NCBI GenBank assembly: GCA_012295275.1
Contig: CM022672.1
Span: forward strand, 10,750,404 to 10,795,403
Origin: Chrysomallon squamiferum
Lineage: Eukaryota > Mollusca > Gastropoda > Neomphalida > Peltospiridae
Length of the DNA stretch: 45,000 nucleotides
Direction of reading: 5' to 3'
Shown: one piece after another, positions 25,405 through 38,003 of the stretch
Layout: every line of letters begins with the position of its first letter
Position numbering within the stretch: the first letter of the stretch is position 1
Program-made: the position numbers and the translations under genes
The notes under the pieces: model-generated
What the model was told of the DNA's origin: nothing
What the model saw: the letters and a program-made list of their open reading frames with translations, nothing else
The model's database searches: none

Positions 25405-26724
25405 ACTGTTGTGTATTGTATGTATGTGTGTGTGTGTATAGCCATCTGCACATAAGAATAGTAAATTAATTATGATCAATTTGCAACAGTTGGTATTTCT
25501 GATATCCGTTACTGCATTCGTCATAAACTGCATTGGAATAATCGGTAGTGATGTGTGTCACTCACTGACTGCTTCAAAACAACAAACAATAAGCTGTGCC
25601 CACAACCAATGGCATGAAGGGCTCCCTGTATTCACGACAGAGGACATTACCCTCAGAAATAATTAATACCAGTAATCAGCATTAACAACTGCTTGGTAGG
25701 AACTGCGTTAATAGCATTCCTCTGTGGGAGGGGGTGAGGGCTTTAGGTCTAAATTTCCTCATTGCACTAATGACTACGTTTATGGACATAAAAATAATGA
25801 TTAAGGTATGGACATAAATTTGATGGCTGTTAATATTCTTATTACTTTTTTATTTATTATTTTTTATTTTGACTTTTTATTTATTTTTTTTTTTTTTTTT
25901 TTGATATTAAGATATTTGTATTTTTTATATTTTTTATTATTTCTGATATTTATGTAATTATGTAAACCTGACACATAACTGTACACTTAACAATGTACAT
26001 AGCAGGTCAGTGTGACATCAAAAAGATATTAAAAACTTACCACGTAAATCTTTATTAAAAAGCCAATCACAATTCGTGATACATACACAACCAACCATTA
26101 GAAATTAGCTTTACATTCAAAAGCTTTATCAAACCCCAATACTGTAATAGTACTTTTGCTAGGAAATAAAATGAATTTGGTTTAAAAAAAAAAAAAAAAG
26201 TTATCTTTTTCTTTTTATTATTATTATTATTTATCCCTTTTTTAATTTCTTTTATCTTTTATTAATTAATATAACCAGCTTGAAAAAAAAATAATAATTT
26301 CAGTTTTTAATTTCATGATTCATACTCATGCATTCACCACCTGTTACTCTGTGTGTATACAATTTGACATACTTTCTGTTGTAATGCCAATTCACTGCAA
26401 CACAATTTCCATTGCATATTATCGGAATCACATCATGCATATACATATACTCCCAGCCTGCAATGTTAATAGATCCATCTCTAGACCTGGTCACTTCTCA
26501 AATGGCTTCTGACTGTAGGAAGAAATACAAATACAATACTATTGCAGTTGTCCAGTTCAATGGGAAACTGAAGGTAATTTCTGTGATGTAAAATGCACTT
26601 GTGCTTACTAAAGCATGTCTAGGAATGTGATCAGTTGAAACTGCAGCTGTCATTATGTTACTTTTGTTTGTTATTGTTTTTTGCTGTTAAATTAATATTT
26701 TATATAAAGTAACACATTTCACAA

Positions 26725-26761
<37 letters not shown>

Positions 26762-27217
26762 TTAATACATACAAACATATATGTTTATACATACATAAAA
26801 GTAATTAATTATATTTTTCTTTCTTATGTACAATATGTATTTGTATTCTTTACATTGCTATTACAAACTTTAATGAATGGATTTTGATGTCTGTATGTAT
26901 TCATTACCATTATTAATTCTGATCACTTTTTTATTCATATTTCTGACTGCAAAGCTATTCCAAGATTTTGTTTTGCTGTTTACATGATATTTAGAATAAC
27001 TAGTAATTGTATATAAATCTGTAAACTGACTGATTTTGACCAAATTTTGATGAAAAGTTTTATCCAGACAAGTTGGGTTATTATATTAAACAAAAAATAA
27101 TGTTAAAGATTTTTGAAACCATTTATTTCTGATGCACGTAATCCCACTGCAAGAAGAACAATAATTCATTTAGTATTATTAATTATAACACTTAGTGGCC
27201 AGTTTATAACTGTATAC

Positions 27218-27300
27218 AGGTTAAGAATCCCTTATCCTAAATTAGGAAATCCAAAAATCTCAGAAATCTGAAAATTTTTCTGAGGAGCAGAAATAGCGAC
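27218..27300. mobile_element. Possible pogo/Tigger-like transposon end
   Basis: After a TA, the sequence caggttaagaatcccttatc followed by alternating aaatcc/aaatct resembles the terminal repeats of some Tigger-type elements. I do not find the opposite end, so this may be a fragment or a coincidence. Confidence 0.25.
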
Positions 27301-28187
27301 ATCTTAAAGTTTTCAGATTAAAGTTAGGAAGTTAGACAGTCTGATGGAAAAAATGTCCATAACTAGGGCACACAATCCATAGAGGTTTTTTAACACAGCA
27401 TATTTTAAGTTATTATGTTAGAAGGTTAGTATACTGGGATACATGACTATTATGTCTGTCACATACACTCCAACAGTAGATGTTAGTAAGTTAGCAGGTT
27501 AGTCTGTTGTGACAGATGAATACTGTGTCTGTGATGTGCAGTCCAAAGAGATAGAGGTTTTCAGCACAAGATGATTTTTGTTAGTATGTTAGAAGATTAA
27601 ACAACTGTGATAGATACATGTTATGTCCACTGTGTAAATACTGCAGTGCAGGTTTATAGGCTGCTCTAATTAAAATTAGCATGTTAGACAGTTAGTCTAC
27701 TTGAAATAAAAATGTATGTATCCATAGTCCATAGTTTTGGAACAGGTATTTAAAGCAGAGGACGTCCTTTTCTGAAAAGATTATTTTACATTATATTTCA
27801 AACAATTATTTCACTTGATTATGAATCATCAGAGATCAGTAATCCATTATCTGATATCTTTAAACTTGTGAAAACCATTTTGCTGTTTCTCGTGGTTTTT
27901 AAATTTTATTTATTATTATTTTAATTATTTATTTATTTATTATTTTATTAATTTATTTCATTTTACTTTATTTTATTTTATTTTATTTTGTTTTATTTTT
28001 GAGGCATAAAGCATAACTCTATAATCTTCTAGAAATATATTTAGTTTAATTTGTTACATTACAAATTTTACTGAAGTTTTCTTACAAGTAAAGCTTCTAG
28101 ACTTTTAGAATTTGTGTCTGAAATGACTGGATAGGTGACAGTCAACTAATTTATTTATTATTATGTGTTGTTGTTTTTTATTTACAG

Positions 28188-28253
28188 GCAAAACGAGACT
28201 TACAGACAGAGAAGAAGAGCAACAGAACAAATGAGTTTGAAACCAGACAGAGG
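28188..28253 (+). CDS. Coding exon 4: charged linker after the PH domain
   Basis: Encodes AKRDLQTEKKSNRTNEFETRQR in 22 whole codons (phase 0-0), with acceptor tatttacag and donor AGG followed by gtgagt. It continues the end of the PH helix (LQAKRD) and becomes a strongly charged, presumably flexible or helical linker. With the PH end it gives the LQ-x-KR signature that I used as one argument for TBC1D2-like identity. No catalytic motif is visible. Confidence 0.85.
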
Positions 28254-28911
28254 GTGAGTTACATTCTTACTTTAGTCACTGATAGAACAGTGAGTTACCT
28301 AACCAACAGCAAACACACATTTTAAACTGCTTAGATTTATACATTAGTTTTAAAAAAAATTTCAGAAAAATATACATCTACGAAGAATTCATTTTTAAAA
28401 GAAATAACACATATTACCATAACATGTTAATATTTTTAATTTTTTGCCTATGTAAAGATATATAATATACATAAATAGGTACAAGCATTCATACATAAAT
28501 GTACACTACCCACTTATCTAGATACCTACCCACCTACATACATATATACAATATATATACATACATGCATACATGAACATATATATCCACACACATAAAC
28601 ATACAAATGCTTATATTTATACATAAGTATATATACATACACACACACATACATATATATATGTATGTATGTATGTACATATATGTGTGTGTATGTGTGT
28701 ATATATATATAAGTGTGTGTGTGTGTGTCTAGACAAGAATACTGATATATTAGACTACATTACATTATAATATATTACATCACATCACATCATACCATGT
28801 TATTTTATTTTGCTTTGTATTACTTTACATTACATTATGTTACATCACATTATGTTATTTTACATTCTGTTATGTTACATTATGTTACATTACATTATGT
28901 TACATTCACAG
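28254..28911 (+). other. Intron 4 with imperfect hairpin and ACATT repeats
   Basis: 658 bp. An inverted arrangement of TACA/CA and GT/GTAT tracts around 28629-28711 could form a hairpin with arms of about 30 bp. From 28750 to 28906 tacatta/tgttaca-type repeats lead to the exon 5 acceptor. Confidence 0.65.
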
Positions 28912-29080
28912 AGTATATCTGATGTGAGCTCAGCCAGCATTGACAAGCGACCTCACAAGCCGCTGACAATGACAAGGTCACTGACGCTGAACCAGACGAT
29001 GCATGACTCGTCTCGGCCAGACTGGCGACGCTATCAGCTCTCCAAGCTCGGAGAAACAGTCGACGCCAACGTCAGGAAAG
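28912..29080 (+). CDS. Coding exon 5: Ser/Thr-rich linker
   Basis: Encodes residues 124-179, starting SISDVSSASIDKRPHKPLTM and ending LGETVDANVRK, plus one base. The acceptor is tacattcacag and the donor AAAG followed by gtacgg. Codon choice is GC-rich compared with the ATGTT-type repeat that precedes it. TRSLTL and the opening Ser cluster are possible phosphorylation sites. No recognised domain. The exon ends in phase 1, which matches all three short exons that follow it. Confidence 0.88.
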
Positions 29081-29707
29081 GTACGGAGTTAACTCCCTTT
29101 ATAATCACTCTTTTTTGTTTTTGGGGTGTATATATATATATATAAAAGTAATACAGAAATGTCAAACTGATATGTGTTAATGTAGATTGTGTTTGTTAAT
29201 GTTTTCACTGTTTATTTATGATTATTTTTTTCTCTTTTTATTGTCCTTTTTTCTTTTCACTTACAAAAAAAAAAAAAATTCTCTCTATTTTATCACTTTT
29301 GAAGGTTGTAAATTTTTCTCTATTCATTATAAAATATTTTGTGTTAAAATATGTATTAACTTCTAACCTTTGTCTTATATATGTGTCTGTCTGTTTTCAT
29401 TATTTTACTAAACACCTTATTAATTTAATTTTACACTAAGAATTATTTAACTGTCGGTCTAAATTTCAATTTCATCTGTTTCTGTGGGAAATACATTTTT
29501 CTAAAGATTTTCCCAGTGTAAAGTCCATTTTTAAAACTAAGAATCTTTTTTGGTTTTGTTATTTTACTTTACTTTACATTAATTTTATTTTATTTTGTTT
29601 TATTTTATTTTATTTTATTTTATTTTATTTACTTAATTTTTTTAATTTATTTTAAAATCTGGGGCCCCATTTCACTTATTTTTTAAATTTAATTTTCAAT
29701 CACGCAG
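29081..29707 (+). other. Intron 5
   Basis: 627 bp, AT-rich, with a TA run (29130-29141) and TTTTA repeats (29588-29632). The last 50 bp belong to the conserved duplication block around exon 6a. Confidence 0.8.
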
Positions 29708-29838
29708 CCTATGAAAGGGTGGACAGATCGAGGTCATTGCCCCCTGTTTTTGAATTCGAAGGTAAATTTTGATTGGCTAATTGGTTTGTTGACCTTGGGC
29801 ATCAGTGACATTGCTCTCTTGTTTTAAAATGGTTGTCA
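29658..29838 (+). repeat. Conserved duplication block, copy 1 (exon 6a plus flanks)
   Basis: 181 bp made of 50 bp of intron from tctggggccccat, the 54-bp exon, and 77 bp of intron ending gttgtca. Compared with 30872-31052 I count one substitution, in the T/A run upstream of the exon. Weaker similarity continues to about 29910. Confidence 0.95.
29708..29761 (+). CDS. Coding exon 6a: 54-bp cassette with 14-3-3-like motif, first copy
   Basis: Encodes AYERVDRSRSLPPVFEFE across phase 1-1 borders (acceptor aatcacgcag, donor GAAG followed by gtaaat), so it can be skipped or repeated without a frame change. RSRSLP is an exact R-S-x-S-x-P 14-3-3 mode-1 consensus with Ser189 as the candidate phosphosite. 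The same 54 bases occur again at 30922-30975. It follows exon 5 in phase; the resulting junction gives NVRK-AYERVD. Confidence 0.85.
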
Positions 29839-30921
29839 ATTTTGTGTTTTGTTTTATCACCCATAAACAGATTATTGTACCAAACCCAAAGTCACTTAAA
29901 AATTAGTCTAGAAAAAAAAAACATATCTTTGTGGATAATATTTACTAATAAATAAATAAATAAATAAATAAACAATAAATAAATAAATGTTATTTAAATT
30001 TAAAAAAAATAAATAAGTAACTAAAAAAATTACAATAATTATACATTAATTATTGATATAGTTAACACATACTTTAAATATTATTATTTTAATTTAATAA
30101 AGAAATGTTATTTATCTTTTATTTTATATCTTGGTTGGGTATTCATAAATGTTAAACCTGTTATAAGATTATAATGAAAATTATAATAAAATACTTTGGT
30201 TTCTTTATCATGAATTAGATTGTGAAATAAAATAAAAAATAAAAAAAGATCCTTATCTAATATATATATATATCAAAAAATAAATAATATATGCAATTAA
30301 ATTAGTGAAAAAGAAGAGAAAAAAGAGAGAAAGATATAATAATAAATTGAAAAGAAAGAATGTAAAAAGTAATTAATCTTTTCTTATGAATATAATTACC
30401 TGACCAAAGTATTTTTATTTCAGTTTTTCACATGCTTGGCTCATCTATAAGCTTTCAATTAAATAAATAATTCTATTTAATCATTTAATCACTAATATGT
30501 ATTTCTGAGATGCTAATTCCATTTAATTAATTAACTAAATAATTTTGCTAATATTAAATTATATTATTATTGTTGTTTTATTTTGCTAAATATTTTTTTC
30601 CAGTAGTGACATAGAATTTTGAAAATAAATTAAAGATTTTCAGAAAATAAATTACCATTAAATTTATTTTAATTATTATTACTATTCATATTTATTTATT
30701 TATTTATTTATTTGTTTATTTGTTTGTTTATTTGTTTATTTATTTATTTGTTTGTTTGTTTGTTTGTTTGTTTGTTTGTTTATTTATTTATTTATTCATT
30801 CATATATTCATTCATTTTTGTATTATTATTATTTGTATTATTATTATAAAACACATATTATTTAAATAATTTCTGGGGCCCCATTTCACTTATTTTTAAA
30901 ATTTAATTTTCAATCACGCAG
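29762..30921 (+). other. Intron 6a
   Basis: 1160 bp, AT-rich, with AAAT repeats (29948-29990) and TTTA/TTTG repeats (30690-30800). Apart from the conserved edges no gene is seen. Confidence 0.75.
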
Positions 30922-31052
30922 CCTATGAAAGGGTGGACAGATCGAGGTCATTGCCCCCTGTTTTTGAATTCGAAGGTAAATTTTGATTGGCTAATTGGTT
31001 TGTTGACCTTGGGCATCAGTGACATTGCTCTCTTGTTTTAAAATGGTTGTCA
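30872..31052 (+). repeat. Conserved duplication block, copy 2 (exon 6b plus flanks)
   Basis: Second copy at an offset of 1214 bp, same orientation. Similarity fades over about 70 bp downstream (to about 31120). Farther apart, faint matches such as cctgaccaaagta (about 30402) with cctgatcaaagta (about 31689), and two attccatttaa sites, suggest that the original duplication was about 1.2 kb. Confidence 0.95.
30922..30975 (+). CDS. Coding exon 6b: identical second copy of the 54-bp cassette
   Basis: All 54 bases equal those of 29708-29761, including both splice phases. If both are spliced in, the peptide repeats in tandem and the second RSRSLP places its candidate Ser at residue 207, exactly 18 residues after the first. 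Fifty bases of upstream intron (one difference) and 77 bases of downstream intron are also conserved, so the splice signals of the two copies are equivalent. Whether transcripts use one, both or neither cannot be read from genomic DNA. Confidence 0.8.
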
Positions 31053-31706
31053 GTTCTGTGTTATATTTATCACCATAAACATGTTATTTTACAAACCCAA
31101 AGTAATTTAAAAATTCTACTAGATAAAATTTATTTTTTGTTACTTTTGCTTTTATTATTATTTATGCAAATAAATAAAATAACAAAAAACTGTAAATGAA
31201 ATGAATTTCAGCAGTTTATATCATTCAGCTGAAATTTTTTTAAATGCTAAACCAAATAGCATATCTTATAAACACAGCATTATCAAACTGTATTCAATTC
31301 ACATATTTAATTTTTTTTCATCTGAAAAAAACAAAAATTAATCTTTAGGTTTTTAGGTATCAGTATAAATAATTATTTGGCTTATTTCATTTCATAAAGA
31401 TTATTATTAATTTTTTTTTTTTTTTTTACATTAGATTTGATTCATTAAAAAAAAAATTGTAAATTTTGAACAAAAGTTTATAGGAAAAGTAATTTCTTTT
31501 TTGATATCATAAATAAAATTAATTAAATAGTAATAAACAAATGAATAAATATGTGAAGTATTAATACTGAAAGAAAATATAATGAATTAATAAAATGATT
31601 ATAAAAAAAAAAAAAAATTAAAAAATTAAATAAAGAAAGAAAGAAAGAAAGAATGAAATATTAAAACTCACCTGAATCAGTTTTATAACCTGATCAAAGT
31701 AAATAG

Positions 31707-31752
<46 letters not shown>

Positions 31753-32322
31753 TTATATTTATATTAATATTTATATATTAACATGCACAGCTGATCTTCA
31801 AACTTTATTAAGCATTCTCAGTTAAAAACATAATTATTTTTAGTTATTCAATCAACACTACATATTTTTCATGGAAAGAAAACTGACCCCAAATTCCATT
31901 TAAATTAGGCAGACATCTTGGGCATGTTGTTTCTCTCTCCTTGCTTCCTCCACACAAATATTTCCCATTCTAGAAATGTACCAAATATAAATGAACCCCA
32001 AATTTGCATTATTAGCATGAGCATGCATTTGAAAATTTCCTCTCCTTATTTGTTTTTGTTTTTTCTGTTATTATGTTTTCTTTTTACATGTAATGAATTT
32101 GTTCAGTGATATTTGTCAGTATATATGATAACTGTGAATGTTTTTTTTATTTAGATTATTCATTTTAAAACTAAATGGTTTAGCTCTTTGTTTTCAGATA
32201 AATAAATTATTTATAAAACCTCTAAAAATTTACTGGAATGAGAAATGGCACAGAAAGGCTGTTTTCTGATTAACATTAATATTCTTCTTCTTCTTCTTCT
32301 TCTTCTTCTTCTTCTTCTTCTT

Positions 32323-32353
<31 letters not shown>

Positions 32354-32682
32354 TTATTATTATTATTATTATTATTATATTTTAATATCTAAATATGAAT
32401 GATAATTATGTATAACTTGGTTTATTAATATGAAATAATATAAACACATAAAAATACTTTTGTCAGATACACAAACTATACATATACACAAAAATGTATA
32501 ATTATACATAATAAAATACATATTCATACATATACATACATATATATCCACAAGTACTAACACATAAACATACACATACACATACACAAACATAGGGACA
32601 TACAGGGAAATAGATAGACAGACAGACAGACAGCCAACAGACAGACAGACAGATAGATAGACGGACATATATATAGAGATGG

Positions 32683-32739
<57 letters not shown>

Positions 32740-33096
32740 CTGACACACCAACATAAATCATATATATTGGTCTTTTGTCTTTTATATAATTTTTTCATAC
32801 AAACATGTTGTCAAATGAGAAATTTCTTTTTTTTCTTTTTTTCTTTATTTATTGCAATATTTGTTATTGCTGTTATTATATGATTATCATCATCATCATC
32901 ATCATCATTATCATCCTAGCTGATGACAGTTTTCCCAGTTTCAATTTATTTAATTTTTTATATTTCATTTAACACTACTCTTTATTAATAAATGGAAAAT
33001 AAAAAACAAAAAAATTAAATTGTTGTTGATTTATGTCCTATCAAGTCTGTATAATATCAAAATATATAACACATCCTCGTTAATTTTTACTCCCAG
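30976..33096 (+). other. Intron 6b
   Basis: 2121 bp with GT (31709-31748), TTC (32283-32352) followed by TTA, GA (32688-32735) beside CAGA/TAGA units, and ATC (32888-32910). No coding sequence recognised. Confidence 0.75.
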
Positions 33097-33141
33097 AGTG
33101 CTTTCAGCAGTTGAGAAGAAGAAGTATTCCTGTAATGATTG
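33097..33141 (+). CDS. Coding exon 7: 45-bp cassette with RRRSIP motif
   Basis: Encodes E then CFQQLRRRSIPVMI, with acceptor tttactcccag and donor ATTG followed by gtaact; both borders are phase 1. It joins in frame to exon 6 upstream and to the 40803 exon downstream (giving PVMI-EIPESY). RRRS is a basophilic-kinase type site, and R-x-x-S-x-P approximates a 14-3-3 site. The exon is short and its surroundings are AT-rich, so the call rests on phase fit and splice-site quality. Confidence 0.65.
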
Positions 33142-36071
33142 GTAACTTTTAACATTTTATCTTTCACAGCATTTCATTCTGCAAAATTAGTTACTAACAG
33201 CAGCTTGTTACCATTCTATTTTTGCATTTTATCTTACTGTATTATAGCACTTGATAGTTGAAGTTTTGTCATAGCACTCTCTTGTAGAAACTGCTACTTA
33301 GTCTTGTAGTGAAGTATCTCTGTCATAGCTCTTTTTATTAAAGCTCTGTCATAACATTCTGTTGTTGAAACTCTTTTTTTTGCTGTATGTTGTTTAAGTT
33401 CTGTCATAATATTCTATTACTGAAGCTCTGTTTCAACTCCATTTTATTGAAGCTCTGTCATAATATTTGCTTCCTGGATCTCTATCATAGCTCTGTATTA
33501 TTGAATACTCTGTCATTATGTTGTCCACACTGTATCATAGTTAGCACTGTATTAGTGATGCTACATTACAGACAGATCTGTAGTGTTGATGATGTTGTAT
33601 CATTGCTAGAAGTGCATGTTGATGTTGTGTCATAGCTATAGCTGTATGTTGATGTTGTGTCATAGCTATAGCTGTATGTTGATAATGTGTCATGGCTAGA
33701 GTTATAATATTGATGCTCTGTCATTGAAAGAGCTGCAATATGGATGTAGTACATGGGCAGAGATCTTGGTAGACTTGTGGAGAACATGTTTTGCCTTGGC
33801 TAGAACTGCTGTTTTTATTATTATGTTTCAGTTGCAATGTTGATGTTGTATCATGATTAAAGTTGTAATGTTGATGTTGTATTATAACTAGAGCAGTGCT
33901 GTTGATGTTGTAGTGTGATTAAAGAGTGTACTGTAGCACAGTAGTATTGTTAAGTATGGTTGGGTTTTATATCTGTGTGTGTGTGTGTGTGTGTGTGTGT
34001 CTCTTTGTGTTTTCTTTTGTCTCTCTTTTTCTCTCACTCTCAGTAAATCTCTTTTTCTGTCTTTCTCTTGCTCTTTCTCTGTTTTTCTCTCACTCAGTTT
34101 ATTTCTCACACTAAAGTGCACATATGTAATTATTACCTGATATCAAGATACAAAACAAAAAATGCACCAGATGTTTAAGCACTGAGGCACATGTATGATT
34201 TTTATCTGCACAATAACCTGCATTTCATAAAAAAGACAAAGATCTTTTTTTTTTTAAATTAATATTACCCATAACTAAAAAAAATAGAACAAATATACAC
34301 TTTTGGTTAAAACTATTTTTAATATCTGTTGGAATTATCTGTATATTTATCTGTGGTGCAGGTTATATCTAAATAATTGTTTGTTGTTGTTTTTTTTAAT
34401 TTTAAATATATATATATTTTTTTTTTTTTAAGGTCAGAAAATTCTTTAATCTACATACTTACAATTATCATTTCATTGTTTGTATCTTTGAATATTTAAA
34501 ATATTTTAATGTTAATTTTAAAAGGCGTTTTATTGTTGTTGTTGTTGTTTTAGAACTTTTCTGAATAAATATTTTAACTAAAAAAAAAATTTACATAGTG
34601 GTTAAGAATAAATATATATACTGTTAATAAATATCAATATTTTTTTACCAATTATGAATATTTTGTATGTTTTTATATACAAGTTTCAGATAATCTATTT
34701 AAACTTTTAATTAGGTAATATTTAAATATCAGTAATGTTTACCAGATAATACATGATGTTCATGAATATCAATACTTTTGACATTCATGAATATTTTTCA
34801 TGTAAATTAATTTTATTTTATTAATTCTTTTTAATTAACATTCAGGATACTGTTATATACATGTCAACAGTTAAAAAGAATACTGATCAAAATTTTTAAT
34901 ATTTCTCTATCAGAATTTTTTATTTTTGTTTATTAAGTACAAAATTATTTTATTTTTATTTTTATTTTTGTTCTTGTTGGGTTTTTTTTTTTTTGTATTC
35001 CAGTAATATTAATTTTATATTTTCTCAATGAATACTAACATTTTAATTTAATTTTTCATTGTTTCTGTGTCTGTCTTTTCCTTCTTGTCCTCTCTCTTTC
35101 CTTACTTTTTTCTCTCATATGTTAAAGTGTATACATTTATAAAGTTCTGATGATCATTCTTCAGTCCATTAAATTATTAATCATTATTCTACAATTTTAT
35201 TTTGTTTTTGTTTTTTTAATTCTTTTATTTATTTATTTTAATTAATTTAATTTATTTATTTTGATTCTTTTATTTTATTTTATGTATTTATTTATTTATT
35301 TATTTATTAATTTTTAATTTATTTATTCATTTATTCATTTATTTATTTTGTTTATTATATTTATTTTAAAAATGTTTTGCGAAAAAAGGTTCTTCAATAT
35401 ATATTTTTTTATACATATTTACCTGCAAATTGAATGTGTATTTTCATTTTTATATATACTGTAGTGTTTTTGTATGTAAATGTGTATGTCCATATGAACC
35501 TGAATGTATATGGTACTTTCAGTCAGATATATATTCTGAGTTCACTGTAAGTTATCAAACAGTATAGAAGAACAGTGTGAAGTATGTTCATAACTTACAC
35601 ATAGGTTATTGATCTCAGTTCTAAACACACGACCAGCAATAAGTGAACACATATATACAACAGAGAAAGTATCAAGACAAAGCATAATACATGCATGTAA
35701 GAAAATCTACCTCATGAATTATAGCTTCTGTCATTTTATAGAAACTTGGAATAGTGTCAGCTTGGTTGTAAGATCAATTCCCAACACTGAATGATATTGA
35801 CTTGTTTATTTTTATGTTGAGTTTGGTCACAGGTGTGAAAATGTTACATACAACTTTACTTTCTCTTTATTTTAAATTGTTAATTTTTTTTTTTTTTTTT
35901 TTTTTTACTAAGTAAATGATGAGTACATACACTAAGTTAATCTAAACACTTTTGATGAGTGTCCATGCAGAAATTTAAATATTTCAAACACACCACAAAC
36001 ACCAAAATTTTAAAAAATCAAAAAATATAATAAAAAACAGTAAATAGTGCACACACACACATATATAGAAA

Positions 36072-36154
<83 letters not shown>

Positions 36155-37613
36155 CTCTCTCTGTCTAACATAGTTCTTTCTGTCTCCAAACACACATACA
36201 TAGAGAAACATCTATATCTGTCTCTCTCACATTCAAAATACACAATTAGAAAAGTAACTATTTTTCTTTCTTTCTAATACACATAAACTATACCAAGATA
36301 AATAAATCTTTCTCTCTTTCTCTCTATCTCTCTCACACACAAACATACACACACACACACATACACACATACACACACACACACATTTAACTATCTCTCT
36401 CCCTCTCTGAAACCAACAAAAACACACAGATCAACATTTTTTGGTTGAAATCACTAATTACTCATTAGACATCATGTTAATTACCATATCACCTTTGTTT
36501 CTTCATCTCAGTTAGCAGTGCAAACTGTCACTGTCCATTATCCTCTCTCTGTTTTCTTTGACATTACTGCTGATGTACTCTGCACTCTTCACTAAGCACA
36601 GATCTCCAGTAAGCAGAAGATAAAACAAAACTGTTATCTCAATACTTAACTTGAGTGACACCAAGTCCCAAAACCAACATGGCCATTCTTGATCAATAAT
36701 TCAAAAAAAAAAAAAAATTAAATCTTTAATTCTAAATACTTTTTAACAAGTATTATTTACTCTTCTGGTATTTATATCAATACATTTTCTTTTTTTTAAA
36801 TTCTCTGGTTTATTAGTTTAATCTGTTCAGTTCATACATACAGTACTTTTGGTTTTAAGGTCTGTTTTTTTTGCGTTGTGTTGAAGTGAAATTTTTATTA
36901 TTCTGGTTGTCTTGTTTATAATCAGGCTAATATTGGTGATATATTTATATATGAAAGAAGTAAATTACAGGTGTTAATGCAAAGTGCACTGGATTTGAGA
37001 GAATTTTCAATCTCAATCTGCATTTTCTTACTGGATCAGTGGTGGATTTTTTTTATTGTTTTTTAATTCTGTTTTTGTTAAGAGTAGGGCAGTAACATTA
37101 AAGCCTTTTATTTGATAACAATCACTAATTACGTGTAAGCAGATAATACTTTCTACATGACCTGCTCTCACTGTTCACTTTGAATGCTACAGAACAATGA
37201 CACTGAATAAGGTCAAGAATTAACTGCACAGATTTCACTGTTTACTGAATCTCCATTTGACTGCACTCTGTCAGACTGGAAGGACATTACACAGGAATTC
37301 AACTAAGAGAAATGCTTTCAGGATGATTTTTTGTAACTTGGAGAAGTGTTTTCGTCATTTTTTGGATAATTTTGTAAATTGGAAAAGGAAAAGTGTTTTC
37401 GTCATTGTTAAGATGATGTTTTAAACTTGGAGAAGTGTTTGCTTTATTTTGGGATGATCTGAATGATTTTAGTTTCACTCTTATGATTTAACAGTTTTGA
37501 CACCAAAGTGTTCATTTTATTGACATTTACAAAATAAGATTTCTTGTGTTTTGTTGGATGTGCCATCTGGTTATAAGACTGAAAGGATTTTATATAGTGG
37601 TCAGACTTAATTA

Positions 37614-37647
<34 letters not shown>

Positions 37648-37798
37648 GCAGTAGTAAGTTTGAGAGTCAGGAAAAAGTGTGGCTTTGAAACTCAACTAAT
37701 TTATTTTTTATCAGTTATAGTTGGTTTTCAAATATTTGGTGTAGTTACAAAATTTCTTTTTTGAACAATTTGAAAAAAAAAGAAAAGAAAAAAACATT

Positions 37799-38003
37799 AT
37801 GGAGATTTCTAATTCATGGGTGTATCTGAGTGACCACTGGATGGACATGTCCACTACTTGGTCACTGCTGAACAGTTCTTGGGATATCATAGAGCTAGAT
37901 GAATTTTCACTCCAAAGATTTTCACCTCTGTCCCTGGAACAGTATCAGAGAGATCTTCTCTTCAGATGGTTTGGTTCCTTATCACACTGGCAGGACGAAA
38001 TGG
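37799..38003 (+). CDS. Alternative first coding exon (PH-less isoform) candidate
   Basis: A 68-codon open stretch starts with ATG (A at -3, G at +4) and ends at a good donor, GAAATGG followed by gtaggt, leaving one base. That phase joins exactly to 40803 (QDEM-EIPESY). The peptide starts MEISNSWVYLSDHW, is rich in Trp (seven) and looks compact, including EQYQRDLLFRWFG. I see no convincing acceptor before it in the required phase: the only phase-compatible AG lies in a purine run. It is therefore better explained as a promoter-proximal exon than as an internal one. I do not recognise the peptide. Confidence 0.55.

Larger units (their letters stand above)
21553..28187 (+). other. Intron 3
   Basis: 6635 bp. 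Contains a three-copy tandem of about 170 bp (22068-22510), a two-copy tandem of about 180 bp (23040-23400), a unique stretch (23420-23710), a long TACA array (23980-24615), CA (24740-24770), GT (25365-25402), CA (26728-26757), a possible transposon end (27218-27300), five loose units of about 85-100 bp (27320-27700) and TTTAT tracts (27900-28000). Confidence 0.75.
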
